From contig JAEUJR010000491.1 of NCBI GenBank assembly GCA_016793585.1, positions 1 to 24,602 of the forward strand: a stretch of DNA of 24,602 nt. Reading direction: 5' to 3'. Position 1 is the stretch's first letter; the number at the start of each line of letters is the position of its first letter. This document shows positions 1 to 7,577 of this stretch, one piece after another. This stretch comes from Archangium sp. (GTDB lineage Bacteria; Myxococcota; Myxococcia; Myxococcales; Myxococcaceae). The notes below the pieces were generated by a model, which was given only the letters and a program-made list of their open reading frames with translations, ran no database searches and was not told the DNA's origin. The position numbers and the translations under genes are program-made.

Positions 1-91
1 CGACCTGCACGAAGGCCTCGGCCTGCTTCGCGCCCATCTTCTTCGCCCGCGCCACCAGCTTCTTCGCGAGCTGCTCATAGTTCGTGCTCAT
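1..91 (-). CDS. PmbA/TldE-type metalloprotease subunit, N-terminal fragment
   Basis: Only the first 30 codons are visible; the gene continues off the left edge. The peptide begins MSTNYEQLAKKLVARAKK and then has a GAKQAEAFVQV stretch, the amphipathic helix plus 'A..GA..AE.FV' pattern that opens TldD/PmbA family proteins. Its ATG overlaps the stop of the upstream tldD-like gene by four bases (ATGA, 88-91). A good Shine-Dalgarno (GGGAGG, 98-103, six-base spacer) lies inside the end of tldD and fixes this start. In the known family, TldD and PmbA/TldE form a heterodimeric zinc protease that trims modified peptides and degrades unfolded short peptides; TldE is the partner without the metal site. 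That this is the TldE-type partner is inferred from gene order, because the region that would show the metal site is missing. Confidence 0.75.
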   Translation of the reverse strand, partial: MSTNYEQLAKKLVARAKKMGAKQAEAFVQV

Positions 92-1512
92 CGTTTGCCT
101 CCCGCCACCCGCGTGCCGCCCACCGTCATCTTGTCGATTCGTACCGTGGGCAGACCGACGCCGACGGGAACGCCCTGACCGTCTTTGCCGCAGGTGCCCA
201 TGCCGGGGTCGGGCGTCGGGTCGTTGCCGACGCGGCTCACGTTCTTGAGCGCCTCGGGGCCGACGCCGATGAGCGTCACGCCCTTGAGCGGCTTGCCCAG
301 CTTGCCCTTCTTGATCTCGTAGGCCTCGTTCACTTCGAAGACGAAGTTGCCGTTGGTGATGTCGACCTGCCCGCCGCCGAAGCTCGCGCAGTAGATGCCG
401 CCGTCGACGCCACGAATGATGTCGTCGTGCGTGTCTTCGCCGGGCGCGAGGTACGTGTTCGTCATGCGCGGCAGCGGCGTGTGCTTGAACGACTCGCGTC
501 GCCCGCTGCCCGTCGTCTGTTTGCCCATCAGCTTCGCGTTCAGCGAGTCGTACATGTAGCCCTTCAAGATGCCGCGCTCGATGAGCACCTTGAACTGCGT
601 CGGGTGGCCTTCGTCGTCGACGTTCAGCGAGCCGCGCGCGTTGGCCATGGTGCCGTCGTCGATGACGGTGACGAGATCGCTCGCGACCTTCTCGCCGAGC
701 TTGCCCGCGAAGAGCGAGGTGCCCTTGCGAATGAAGTCGGCCTCGAGCCCGTGACCGACGGCCTCGTGGAGGAGAATTCCGCTCCAGCCCGGCGCCAGCA
801 CGACGGTCTGTTCACCGGCTGTCGCGTCCGTCGCTCCGAGCGTGGCGCAGGCCTGACGCGCGGCCTCGTGCGCGACGAGCTCGGGCGTGAAGGTGTCGAA
901 GTGCGAGAACGCGACGCGCCCACCGCCGCCGTAGCTGCCCGTGCGGCGCTCACCCTTCTTTCCTTCGGCGACGGCCATCACGTTGATGCGGCAGAGATCC
1001 TGCGTGTCTTCGGCGAGGTGGCCCTGGGTGTTCGCGACGAGCACGCGCTTGGTGGAGTCGGCGTACGAGGCCATCACCTGCTTGATGCGCTTGTCGTACG
1101 CGTGGGCGGCCTTGTTCGCGCGCACGATGAGGTCGCGCTTCTTGCCGACGTCGACGTCGGAGAGGTGATCGGCCAGCCGATAGAACGTCGGCAGCGGCGT
1201 GCGGCTGACGCGGTAGGCCTGCTCGCTGCCGCCTCCGTGCGCGATGAAGGCCGCGGTGCGGGCCGCGCGGAAGAGCGCCTCGTCGTCGAGATCGTCGGAG
1301 TACGCGTAGCCCACCTTCGCGCCGACGATGACGCGCACCCCGACGCCCTGCGAGAGGCCTGACTGGGCGCTCTTCACCTTGTGCTCGTCGAGGGTGACGG
1401 CGGTGTTCTCGTTGCGTTCGACGTAGACCTCGGCGAACTCCGCGCCGCGCTCCATGGCAGCGGCCAGCAGGCGCTCGACGAGGGGAATGGCAAGAAGGGG
1501 GGCCTGGCTCAT
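88..1512 (-). CDS. tldD: TldD-type zinc metalloprotease
   Basis: A 474-residue protein, close to the usual TldD length of about 480. It carries the family HExxxH zinc motif (H249-E250-AVG-H254, in LLHEAVGHGLEAD) and a C-terminal cysteine (C441, in GTCGKDGQGVPVG) of the type that completes the metal site. The rest matches the family: an N-terminal AEVYVER segment and a Gly-rich C-terminal domain with YCASFGGGQVD and ITNGNFVFEVNEAYEI. TldD acts in the cytoplasm as the catalytic half of the TldD/TldE protease. The reading frame stays open to 1860, but that extension would cover the divergent gene at 1638 and its peptide is Arg/Cys/Trp-rich junk, so the start at 1512 (MSQAPLLAIP) is preferred. 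No clear Shine-Dalgarno precedes it. The stop overlaps the start of the pmbA-like partner, so the two are translationally coupled. Confidence 0.93.
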   Translation of the reverse strand: MSQAPLLAIPLVERLLAAAMERGAEFAEVYVERNENTAVTLDEHKVKSAQSGLSQGVGVRVIVGAKVGYAYSDDLDDEALFRAARTAAFIAHGGGSEQAYRVSRTPLPTFYRLADHLSDVDVGKKRDLIVRANKAAHAYDKRIKQVMASYADSTKRVLVANTQGHLAEDTQDLCRINVMAVAEGKKGERRTGSYGGGGRVAFSHFDTFTPELVAHEAARQACATLGATDATAGEQTVVLAPGWSGILLHEAVGHGLEADFIRKGTSLFAGKLGEKVASDLVTVIDDGTMANARGSLNVDDEGHPTQFKVLIERGILKGYMYDSLNAKLMGKQTTGSGRRESFKHTPLPRMTNTYLAPGEDTHDDIIRGVDGGIYCASFGGGQVDITNGNFVFEVNEAYEIKKGKLGKPLKGVTLIGVGPEALKNVSRVGNDPTPDPGMGTCGKDGQGVPVGVGLPTVRIDKMTVGGTRVAGGKR

Positions 1513-1637
1513 GAGGGCGCGGAACGTACCACCGGCCTTGCGGCGTCCAGTCTGATCATCGACAGCGAGCGCCCGGCCTGCCCACCCGGCGAGTTCCGCA
1601 CTTTGGCCGGGCGGCCTGCTAGCCTTCGGGACGCACC
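1513..1637. promoter_or_regulatory. Divergent promoter region between tldD and the FHA-TPR gene
   Basis: This 125 bp space separates two divergently transcribed genes and must hold promoters in both directions. The one structure I can see is a perfect nine-base inverted repeat, CGCCCGGCC (1570-1578) and GGCCGGGCG (1605-1613), with a 26-base spacer. It sits just upstream of the FHA gene and could be an operator or an mRNA hairpin, but chance is not excluded at this GC content. No convincing -35/-10 or -24/-12 pair was found. Confidence 0.35.
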
Positions 1638-3944
1638 ATGGCGCCTCCGAGAAAGACCGGCACTGCGGCCCGCCGCGGCTCTGTCGAAGACGATCCGGAG
1701 CGGGCGAACGCCACCAACGCCCGCGCTCCGAACCCGTTGCCCTCGAGCGACGACCCCGAGGCCGACAACAACACCATCGCCAAGGCGAAGAACCCGCTCT
1801 CGGAGGACGACCCCGAGCGCAACAACAAGACCAACGCCCGGGCGCCCGCGCCCCCGCCACGCCCAGCCCCCAAACGAGCCCCGCCGACCCGTCAGCCGGT
1901 GGCCCCCGAGCAGCTCGACGACGACAGCGCCTACAGCACGGGGCAGAACTACAAGGCCGTCGACGGCGACGACGGTGGCGAAGACATGGCCGGCATGAGC
2001 CTCGATGGCGACGGGCTCGACGCCCTCGACCCCGAGCTCGCTCCGAAGACCAAGGCCCTGCCCGCGCTCGAACGTGACGAGTCGGAGTCGGCGCCCGAAG
2101 AAGACGACGACGCCAACGCCACCCGCGCCGGCCCGCCCATCAAGCTCGAGATCATCGGCGGCCCCGACGCGGGCAAGAAAAAGCGCTTCAAGGGCGTGCG
2201 CATGACGGTCGGCCGTATGGCCGGTGTCGATCTGCTGCTCTCCGATCAATCCGTCTCGCGCAAACACATCGAGCTGATCCACTCCGACACGGGCACGCTG
2301 CTGCGCGACCTCGGCAGCGGCAATGGCACCAAGCTCAACGGCAAGAAGATCGCCGCCGACACGGTGCTCAACCACGGCGACGAGATTCAGATCGGCAAGA
2401 CGAAGCTGCGGTTCGTCGACGAGCTCGCGGCGTTCAAGAAGGCCCGCGAAGACGCCGAGAAGAAGGAGAAGGAAGAAGAAGAGAAGCCCGCCGAAGAAGA
2501 GGCCAAAGAAGAAGACGCGAAGGCCGAAGGCGAAGACGAGAAGGCCGAAGAAGAAGCGGGTGAAGAAGAGGAAGAGAAGGGCGACGGCGAAGAAGAGGCC
2601 GCAGCCGAGGAAGAAGCGGGCGAAGAGAAGAGCGCCGCGAAGAAGGGCCCGCGCTCACGGCCGGTGAAGACGTCGCGGCACGCTCCGGCAGAGACTGGCC
2701 TCGCCGCGCGCATCAAGGCGATGAACCCGAAGGTGCGGCTGGCCATCATCGGCGGCACCGTCGTGGTGCTGTTGCTGCTGGTCATCGGCATCGCGACCCG
2801 CCCGCCGCCGCCGCCCCCCGTCGATCCCCGCTCCGAGCAGGGCGCCGCCCGCATGCAGGACGCGCGCAACGCCGTGAAGGACGGCCGCTACGAAGACGCG
2901 GTGAAGCTGGTCGACGAGGCCGAGAAGCTGAGCCCCGGCATCGACAAGACGAAGCTCGGCATTCAGGCGCGCGAGGCGCTCGCCATCTCGCGCTCGTTCG
3001 ATCAGGTGAAGAAGCTGATCGGCGAGAAGCGCTTCGAAGACGCGAAGAAGGTGTTGTCAGAGACGCCCAAGGGCAACAACAAGATGGAGGACCAGCGCGA
3101 TCGCCTGCAAGACGAGCTCGACGCCGCCCTCGTCGAGTACCACAAGGCGAAGGTGCTCGAGTTCCTCGCGGCCGGTGAGCTCGAGTCGGCCAAGCAGATG
3201 CTCGCGCAGATTCCAGGCGATCAGCTCGGCGACCTGCCCTCGCAGGTGACCGAGTTCGAGCGCACCCTCGAGGAGTCGGCCCAGGCCGACGAGAAGGACA
3301 AGAAGATCGCCGCCGCCAACGCTGCCGCCGCGAAGAAGGCCCAGCGTGAAGAGCAGATCGCGCTCGCGTTCGCGATCGTCGAGCGCAAGTTCGCCGGTGG
3401 TGAGTGGGAGCGCGCCGGCAGCGAGTGTTCGCGCGTCATCGACTCGTTCTCGGGCGACCGGGAGATCGTGCAGCGCGCGAAGAACCTGGGCGCCGCGATT
3501 CCCAACTTCGGCCGCAACTACGACGAGGGCATGCGCAAGTACAAACAGGGGCAGCTCACGCAGGCCGCACGCCCGTTGCGCCTCGCGTACCAGTCGTACC
3601 GGCAGATGGGCCTCGTGCAGAACCGCTACGGCGAAGAGCTGGGTCAGGCGCTGCTCAAGTCGGCCATCGTCGCCGGCAAAGAGGCGCTCATTCGTGAAGA
3701 CCTCGAGAACGCCATGGCGAACTTCCGCGAGGCGCGCCGCATCGACCCGCAAGACCCCGAGGCTCGCAAGGGCTTCGACGGCGTCGCCGAGAAGGCCGAA
3801 GACCTCTACCAGTCTGGCTACATGCTGAAGGACCGCGACCCGCGCGAGGCGCTGCGCAAGTTCAAGACCGTCATCGCCGTCACCGAGTCGGGCACGCCCG
3901 TTCACGAGAAGGCCAAGAACCAGGTCGCCGCGATGGCGCCCTGA
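1638..3944 (+). CDS. Membrane FHA-domain and TPR protein
   Basis: A 768-residue protein of distinct blocks. Residues 18-74 hold three copies of a DDPExxNxTxAxAxNPL repeat. Residues 168-262 are an FHA domain with the phosphothreonine-binding residues in place (G192-R193, S207-R-K-H210, N229-G-T, N234-G). Residues 268-336 are an extremely Glu/Lys/Ala-rich low-complexity stretch. Residues 366-387 form one transmembrane helix, followed by PPPPPP. The rest (about 400-768) is helical TPR-like repeats with a charged, coiled-coil-prone part near 530-560. The FHA half should be cytoplasmic and the TPR half periplasmic, since there is no signal peptide and the single helix is internal. FHA domains read phospho-Thr made by Ser/Thr kinases, so this looks like a phosphorylation-responsive membrane scaffold. 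It leads a three-gene plus-strand unit. Its exact role is unknown. Confidence 0.88.
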   Translation: MAPPRKTGTAARRGSVEDDPERANATNARAPNPLPSSDDPEADNNTIAKAKNPLSEDDPERNNKTNARAPAPPPRPAPKRAPPTRQPVAPEQLDDDSAYSTGQNYKAVDGDDGGEDMAGMSLDGDGLDALDPELAPKTKALPALERDESESAPEEDDDANATRAGPPIKLEIIGGPDAGKKKRFKGVRMTVGRMAGVDLLLSDQSVSRKHIELIHSDTGTLLRDLGSGNGTKLNGKKIAADTVLNHGDEIQIGKTKLRFVDELAAFKKAREDAEKKEKEEEEKPAEEEAKEEDAKAEGEDEKAEEEAGEEEEEKGDGEEEAAAEEEAGEEKSAAKKGPRSRPVKTSRHAPAETGLAARIKAMNPKVRLAIIGGTVVVLLLLVIGIATRPPPPPPVDPRSEQGAARMQDARNAVKDGRYEDAVKLVDEAEKLSPGIDKTKLGIQAREALAISRSFDQVKKLIGEKRFEDAKKVLSETPKGNNKMEDQRDRLQDELDAALVEYHKAKVLEFLAAGELESAKQMLAQIPGDQLGDLPSQVTEFERTLEESAQADEKDKKIAAANAAAAKKAQREEQIALAFAIVERKFAGGEWERAGSECSRVIDSFSGDREIVQRAKNLGAAIPNFGRNYDEGMRKYKQGQLTQAARPLRLAYQSYRQMGLVQNRYGEELGQALLKSAIVAGKEALIREDLENAMANFREARRIDPQDPEARKGFDGVAEKAEDLYQSGYMLKDRDPREALRKFKTVIAVTESGTPVHEKAKNQVAAMAP
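1689..1856 (+). repeat. Three in-frame degenerate 57-60 bp repeats encoding DDPExxNxTxAxAxNPL
   Basis: Residues 18-37, 38-56 and 57-74 of the FHA protein repeat the same 19-20 residue unit (DDPERANATNARAPNPL, DDPEADNNTIAKAKNPL, DDPERNNKTNARAPAPP). Each has a conserved Thr followed closely by Arg or Lys. The DNA copies have diverged, so this is protein-level repetition rather than a recent tandem duplication. Confidence 0.8.
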
Positions 3945-3980
3945 CGAACCGGCCTTCCTTTCTTCGATCGATCACACACC

Positions 3981-5297
3981 ATGAGTGGACTCCGAGAGCT
4001 GGGCCTCGACTTCGTCGCCGAGGGAAACTGGGAGAAGGCGCTGGCCTGCTTCGCCGAGTCGGTGCGCCGCCAGGCGAACGATCACCGCTCCCGCATGCTG
4101 GCGGCCCGTTGCTACGCGAAGCTGGGCGAGAACGAGCGCGCGGTGACGGTGCTGCACGCCTGCGCCGAGGGGCTGTTGCGCCGCGACTATCTGCTCTCGG
4201 GCATCGCCGCGTGCCGGCAGGCGCTGCCGCTGGCGCCGCGTGAGAAGCGCATTCGCGAGACGCTCGCCCGCATTCACGCCCGCGCCGCCCGCATCGTCGG
4301 AGGCAAGGCCTCGGTGCCCCCGCCGCTGCCCCCCGAGTCGCTCTACGACGGTCAGGTGACGAGCGATCTGATGACGCTCACCGGCTCCGAGCTCAGCGAC
4401 ACCGCCATCAGCGTGCTCGCCTCGCCCGACACCGGCGGCCAGGCCGACCCCGAGGCCCGCCCGCCGCTGCCCCTGTTCGCCGAACTCGAGCGTGACGCCT
4501 TCGTCGAGCTGGTCGAGCTGCTCGACTACCGCGAGCTGCAAGACGGCGACGCCATCTGCACCGAGGGCGAAGGCGGCGATCGCATCTACGTGCTCGTCGC
4601 GGGTAAGGCCGAGGTGAGCCGCCGCGTGGAAGGCCAGGAGAAGCGCCTCGCGTTCCTCGGTGGTGGCTCGATCTTCGGAGAGATGTCGCTGCTGACGGGC
4701 TCGCCGCCGACCTCGACCGTGCGCGCGGTGGGTGACGCCGACGTGCTCGAGATCGAGCGAAAGGACCTCAACGAGCTCGCGCGCAACTACCCCTCGGTGC
4801 CGCAGGTGCTGGCCACGTTCGCGCAGACGCGCATGGCGCGAAACATCATCGCCACCTCGCCGCTGTTCACGCCGGTGCCAGAGGCCGAGCGCTCCGATCT
4901 GCTCTCGCGCTTCACCTTCCGTGGGCTCCAGCCGGGCGAGCAGATCATCAAAGAGGGCGAGCCGGTGAACGCGCTGGTGCTCGTGCTGGCTGGCGAGGTC
5001 GTCGTGCAGAAGGAAGACCCGGGCGGTGGCGTCGTCTCGCTCGGCGTGCTGCGCGAGGGCGAAGTGGCGGGAGAGATTGCCCTGCTCAAAGGGCTGCGGG
5101 CGACCGCGACGGTGGCGGCGACGCGCAAGACGGCGGTGGCGACGCTCGACCGTGCCTCGTTCGAGGGCCTGCTCAAACAGCACCCCGGCCTGCGTGAGTA
5201 CCTCGATGGCTTGTCCGACCGACGGCTGAAGCAGATCGGCGAGGCGATGCGGCCGATCGAGGTGCTCGACGCAGACGAGCTGGTCGTGGAGAGCTGA
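3981..5297 (+). CDS. TPR protein with two cyclic-nucleotide-binding-like (CNB) domains
   Basis: A 438-residue protein with no membrane segment. Residues 1-105 look like two or three TPR helical pairs. Residues 164-270 and 295-402 are two tandem CNB (cap family) domains, each with a recognisable phosphate-binding cassette: FGEMSLLTGSPPTSTV at 232-247 and AGEIALLKGLRATATV at 363-378. In both cassettes the GE motif is kept. The arginine that holds the cyclic phosphate in PKA/CAP-type sites is Pro in the first, and is shifted by one position to the Leu-Arg site in the second. Ligand binding is therefore doubtful for the first domain and open for the second. No DNA-binding helix-turn-helix follows, so this is not a Crp/Fnr regulator. 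It sits 36 bp after the FHA-TPR gene and overlaps the next gene by one base (TGATG), so it is almost certainly co-transcribed with both. Confidence 0.88.
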   Translation: MSGLRELGLDFVAEGNWEKALACFAESVRRQANDHRSRMLAARCYAKLGENERAVTVLHACAEGLLRRDYLLSGIAACRQALPLAPREKRIRETLARIHARAARIVGGKASVPPPLPPESLYDGQVTSDLMTLTGSELSDTAISVLASPDTGGQADPEARPPLPLFAELERDAFVELVELLDYRELQDGDAICTEGEGGDRIYVLVAGKAEVSRRVEGQEKRLAFLGGGSIFGEMSLLTGSPPTSTVRAVGDADVLEIERKDLNELARNYPSVPQVLATFAQTRMARNIIATSPLFTPVPEAERSDLLSRFTFRGLQPGEQIIKEGEPVNALVLVLAGEVVVQKEDPGGGVVSLGVLREGEVAGEIALLKGLRATATVAATRKTAVATLDRASFEGLLKQHPGLREYLDGLSDRRLKQIGEAMRPIEVLDADELVVES

Positions 5298-5749
5298 TGG
5301 ATCGGCGGTATCTGCTCATCGGCGGCGGCGTGGCGCTCGTCGCCGGCGCGTTGCTCTGGCCACGCAAGAAGCGCGATCGTGAAGCCGAGATTCGCGCAAT
5401 GATCGCCGACTGCGTGCTGGCGGCCGAGAAGCACGACCTCGGCACGATGTCAGCTCACCTCGCCGACGACTTCCGCGGCTCGCAGGTGAGCTCGAAGCAG
5501 GAAGTGAAGCAGCTGCTGCTCGGCTACCTCTTCCGCAACCAGAACGGGCTGGTCGTGCTCAACCCCTCGCTCGACGTGAAGCTGAGCGGTGACGAGGCGG
5601 CCACCTTCTCGGGCGTCTTCGTCTTCGCGCGCGGGCGTGACGTCAACTGGCAGGAAGCGGGCGACGGGGTGAGCCGCTATGACATCGACGGCCGCGTCGA
5701 GTACCGCAGCGGCGAGTGGGTGATCACCTCGGCCGAGTGGCAGCGCTGA
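5297..5749 (+). CDS. Membrane-anchored NTF2-like (SnoaL-like) protein
   Basis: A 150-residue protein with an N-terminal membrane anchor (about residues 5-21, YLLIGGGVALVAGALLW) followed by RKKRDRE. The remainder has the NTF2-like pattern: a first helix (EIRAMIADCVLAAEKHDL), a short 'HLADDFRG' turn, then curved strands ending in VEYRSGEWVITSAEW. NTF2-like domains bind small ligands or partner proteins; no catalytic residues can be assigned. The start is set by TGATG coupling to the CNB gene and a GGAG five bases upstream (5288-5291). The lysine/arginine cluster after the helix could mean the soluble part faces the cytoplasm, or that the segment acts as a signal anchor; topology is uncertain. 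A shared hairpin follows 5 bases after the stop. Confidence 0.75.
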   Translation: MDRRYLLIGGGVALVAGALLWPRKKRDREAEIRAMIADCVLAAEKHDLGTMSAHLADDFRGSQVSSKQEVKQLLLGYLFRNQNGLVVLNPSLDVKLSGDEAATFSGVFVFARGRDVNWQEAGDGVSRYDIDGRVEYRSGEWVITSAEWQR

Positions 5750-5754
5750 AACGA

Positions 5755-5788
5755 CGACGCCCGCGACCGGTGATGGGCGCGGGCGTCG
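5755..5788. terminator. Hairpin between convergent genes, probable bidirectional terminator
   Basis: A perfect 11-bp stem, CGACGCCCGCG (5755-5765) and CGCGGGCGTCG (5778-5788), with a 12-base loop. It lies in the 60 bp between the stops of the NTF2-like gene (plus) and the TPR gene (minus). On the minus strand it is followed by TCGTTTC, a weak U-tract; on the plus strand there is no T run. Position and stem quality argue for transcription termination in both directions, more convincingly on the minus strand. Confidence 0.6.
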
Positions 5789-5809
5789 GGAACCTCGCTC
5801 AGCCGACCC

Positions 5810-7396
5810 TCACTGGATGAACGTCTTCGCCTCTTCGTTCCAGGTCTTGAGCAGATCGTTCTGCTTGGCCGCCTTGAGGCGCGTGGCGACGTCGGTGATG
5901 ACGGCGTTGAGCTGCTCGCGAGGCGCCTGCTGGGCCTTCAGCTTGATGAGGCCGAACACGAAGCTCTGGCAGCCGGGGCCGAAGTCCTTCTTCGCGAACA
6001 TCACCTCGCCCATGGCCATGTACGCCTCCGAGAGCTGGCCCGTGCCGTCTTCGGGGGTGATGTCGCGCAGCATCTCGAACGCCTTGTCGTAGTCCTTCTT
6101 CGCGAGGAACACGCTGGCCTTCGAGTAGTACGCCTTGGTCACGTTCACGTTCTTCGCCTCGATGGCCTTGTCGTAGGCGGCCATGGCGTCGTCGAGCTTG
6201 TCGGCAGCGCGGAGCACGTCACCACGCGCGAGGTAGTAGCGGTCGTCGCGCTCGAGGTAGGTGACCTCTTTGCCGTCGGCGGTCTGGTTCTTCACGGCCT
6301 TGAAGAAGACCTCGTACTTGTCGAGCAGCGCGATGGCGGCGTCGGTCATGCCTGCGGCCTGCAGGTTGCGGGCACCCTCGAAGTAGAAGACCGGAGCCGA
6401 GGGCTGCTTGGTGACGAGGTCGGTGTACGCCGCAGCCGCGCCCGGGTCCTTCTTGGCGGCGAGCGCGTTGGCCTTCGCGAAGAGCGCCCAGCGGTCGTCG
6501 GGATTGAGGCCGAGCGCCTGGTCGGCGAGCTTGATGGCGTCGTCGCTCTGCGTGGCGATGTTCGCGATGTGCGCCTGAATGGCGATGGCGCGGGCCTTCA
6601 GCGGCGGCGAGAGCTCGGCGTCGCGATCGAGCACGCCCTTCACCATCGCCTCGGCGTCACCGATCTTGTCCTTCTTCATCACGCGGGCGAGCGCCAGGCC
6701 GTTCTTCGAGCGCAGCAGGTCGGGGTTCGAGCTGAGCGACTTGGTGAAGGTGTCGATGGCGCCGATGGAGCCCTCTTCGAGAATCGCCTCGCCCCAGGCG
6801 GCGGAGTAGTTCGCGTCTTTCCACGCCTTGTCCATGGCGGTGGTGAAGCCCTGGCGCGAGAGGCTCAGGTTGCCCTGCATCTTCATCGAGAGGGCCTGCG
6901 CGTAGAACAGCTTCGCGCTCGAGGCGCCCTTCTTGCGCAGATCTTCGATGAAGTTCTCGGCGCCCTTCGGGTCACCGGCGGCGATCATGTGGAGCGCCTC
7001 GCTGCCGTAGCGCTCTTCGGTCTTCGAGTCGGCCTTCTTCGCGCGGTCGAGGAACTCCTTGGCCTTCGCCTCGGCGCCGTTCTCGCGGTGAATCATCCAC
7101 AGGTCGGTGTAGAGGCTCGCGACGAGAGCGAGCGCGTCGCCGGCGTTGCCATCGAGGGCGACGGCCTCTTCGGCGCTCTTGGCCGCGGCGCGCAGGTCAG
7201 CCGGGTTGCCCTTGAACGCCGACGAGCGGGCGGCCTTCATCAGCTCGCCGACTTCCTTCTTGGTGTTGCCGCGGCGGTAGACGAGGAACACCGCGAGGCC
7301 GAGCACCACCGCGACGATCACGATCTGCACCATCGCCGACGACAGCGTCTCGCGCTTCTTCCAGTCGGAGTTCTGCGTGCCGGTGTCTGCAGCCAT
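5810..7396 (-). CDS. Membrane-anchored TPR protein
   Basis: A 528-residue protein with a short cytoplasmic N-terminus, one transmembrane helix at about residues 22-40 (VQIVIVAVVLGLAVFLVY) and RR immediately after. The remaining 480 residues are alpha-helical repeats. Clear TPR-like units include AIKLADQALGLNPDDRWALFAKA, AMAAYDKAIEAKNVNVTKAYYSKA and AFEMLRDITPEDGTGQLSEAY. Such proteins scaffold envelope complexes; no partner can be named from sequence. Codon use is strongly biased to GC-ending codons with many AAG and GCC codons, suggesting good expression. A GAGG nine bases upstream of the ATG supports the start. A candidate sigma-70 promoter (7445-7474) lies about 50 bp upstream, so this gene can be transcribed independently of the lipoprotein gene before it. 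Confidence 0.85.
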   Translation of the reverse strand: MAADTGTQNSDWKKRETLSSAMVQIVIVAVVLGLAVFLVYRRGNTKKEVGELMKAARSSAFKGNPADLRAAAKSAEEAVALDGNAGDALALVASLYTDLWMIHRENGAEAKAKEFLDRAKKADSKTEERYGSEALHMIAAGDPKGAENFIEDLRKKGASSAKLFYAQALSMKMQGNLSLSRQGFTTAMDKAWKDANYSAAWGEAILEEGSIGAIDTFTKSLSSNPDLLRSKNGLALARVMKKDKIGDAEAMVKGVLDRDAELSPPLKARAIAIQAHIANIATQSDDAIKLADQALGLNPDDRWALFAKANALAAKKDPGAAAAYTDLVTKQPSAPVFYFEGARNLQAAGMTDAAIALLDKYEVFFKAVKNQTADGKEVTYLERDDRYYLARGDVLRAADKLDDAMAAYDKAIEAKNVNVTKAYYSKASVFLAKKDYDKAFEMLRDITPEDGTGQLSEAYMAMGEVMFAKKDFGPGCQSFVFGLIKLKAQQAPREQLNAVITDVATRLKAAKQNDLLKTWNEEAKTFIQ

Positions 7397-7444
7397 GATT
7401 GTGCGCCTCGAAGAGAGATTGGGTCTTCCGAAAGAAAGCGCGGT

Positions 7445-7474
7445 CTTCTAGCGATGCGTTTTTCATCGGGTCAA
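7445..7474 (-). promoter_or_regulatory. Candidate sigma-70 promoter of the TPR gene
   Basis: On the minus strand TTGACC (7474-7469) and TAGAAG (7450-7445) are separated by 18 bases containing an A5 tract. The -35 matches five of six consensus bases and the -10 four of six. It would start transcription about 40 bases before the ATG at 7396. The region is noticeably less GC-rich than its surroundings. Confidence 0.5.
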
Positions 7475-7527
7475 GGAAGATCGCCGGGTTCCTCTGACGC
7501 ACGCTTCGCGGGAAATGAGAAACCCCA

Positions 7528-7549
7528 GCGGTCTCGCCGAGGGGACCGC
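7528..7549 (-). terminator. Hairpin downstream of the NTF2-like lipoprotein gene
   Basis: An eight-pair stem with one G-T pair (GCGGTCTC at 7528-7535 against GGGACCGC at 7542-7549) has a six-base loop. It lies 28 bases past the stop at 7578 on the minus strand and is followed there by TGGGGTTTCTCATTT. It may terminate transcription before the promoter of the TPR gene. The U-tract is interrupted, so the call is tentative. Confidence 0.45.
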
Positions 7550-7577
7550 GACGAACGAGCGGATCAGCCCAGCCAGC

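Noticed and set aside
1513..1860. N-terminal extension of TldD to 1860
   Set aside because: It would overlap the divergent FHA gene and adds Arg/Cys/Trp-rich sequence absent from TldD proteins.
3972..5183. A 403-codon minus-strand frame opposite the CNB gene
   Set aside because: Composition is Arg/His/Leu-rich and has no recognisable motif. The plus-strand frame has two clear CNB domains and conserved gene spacing.
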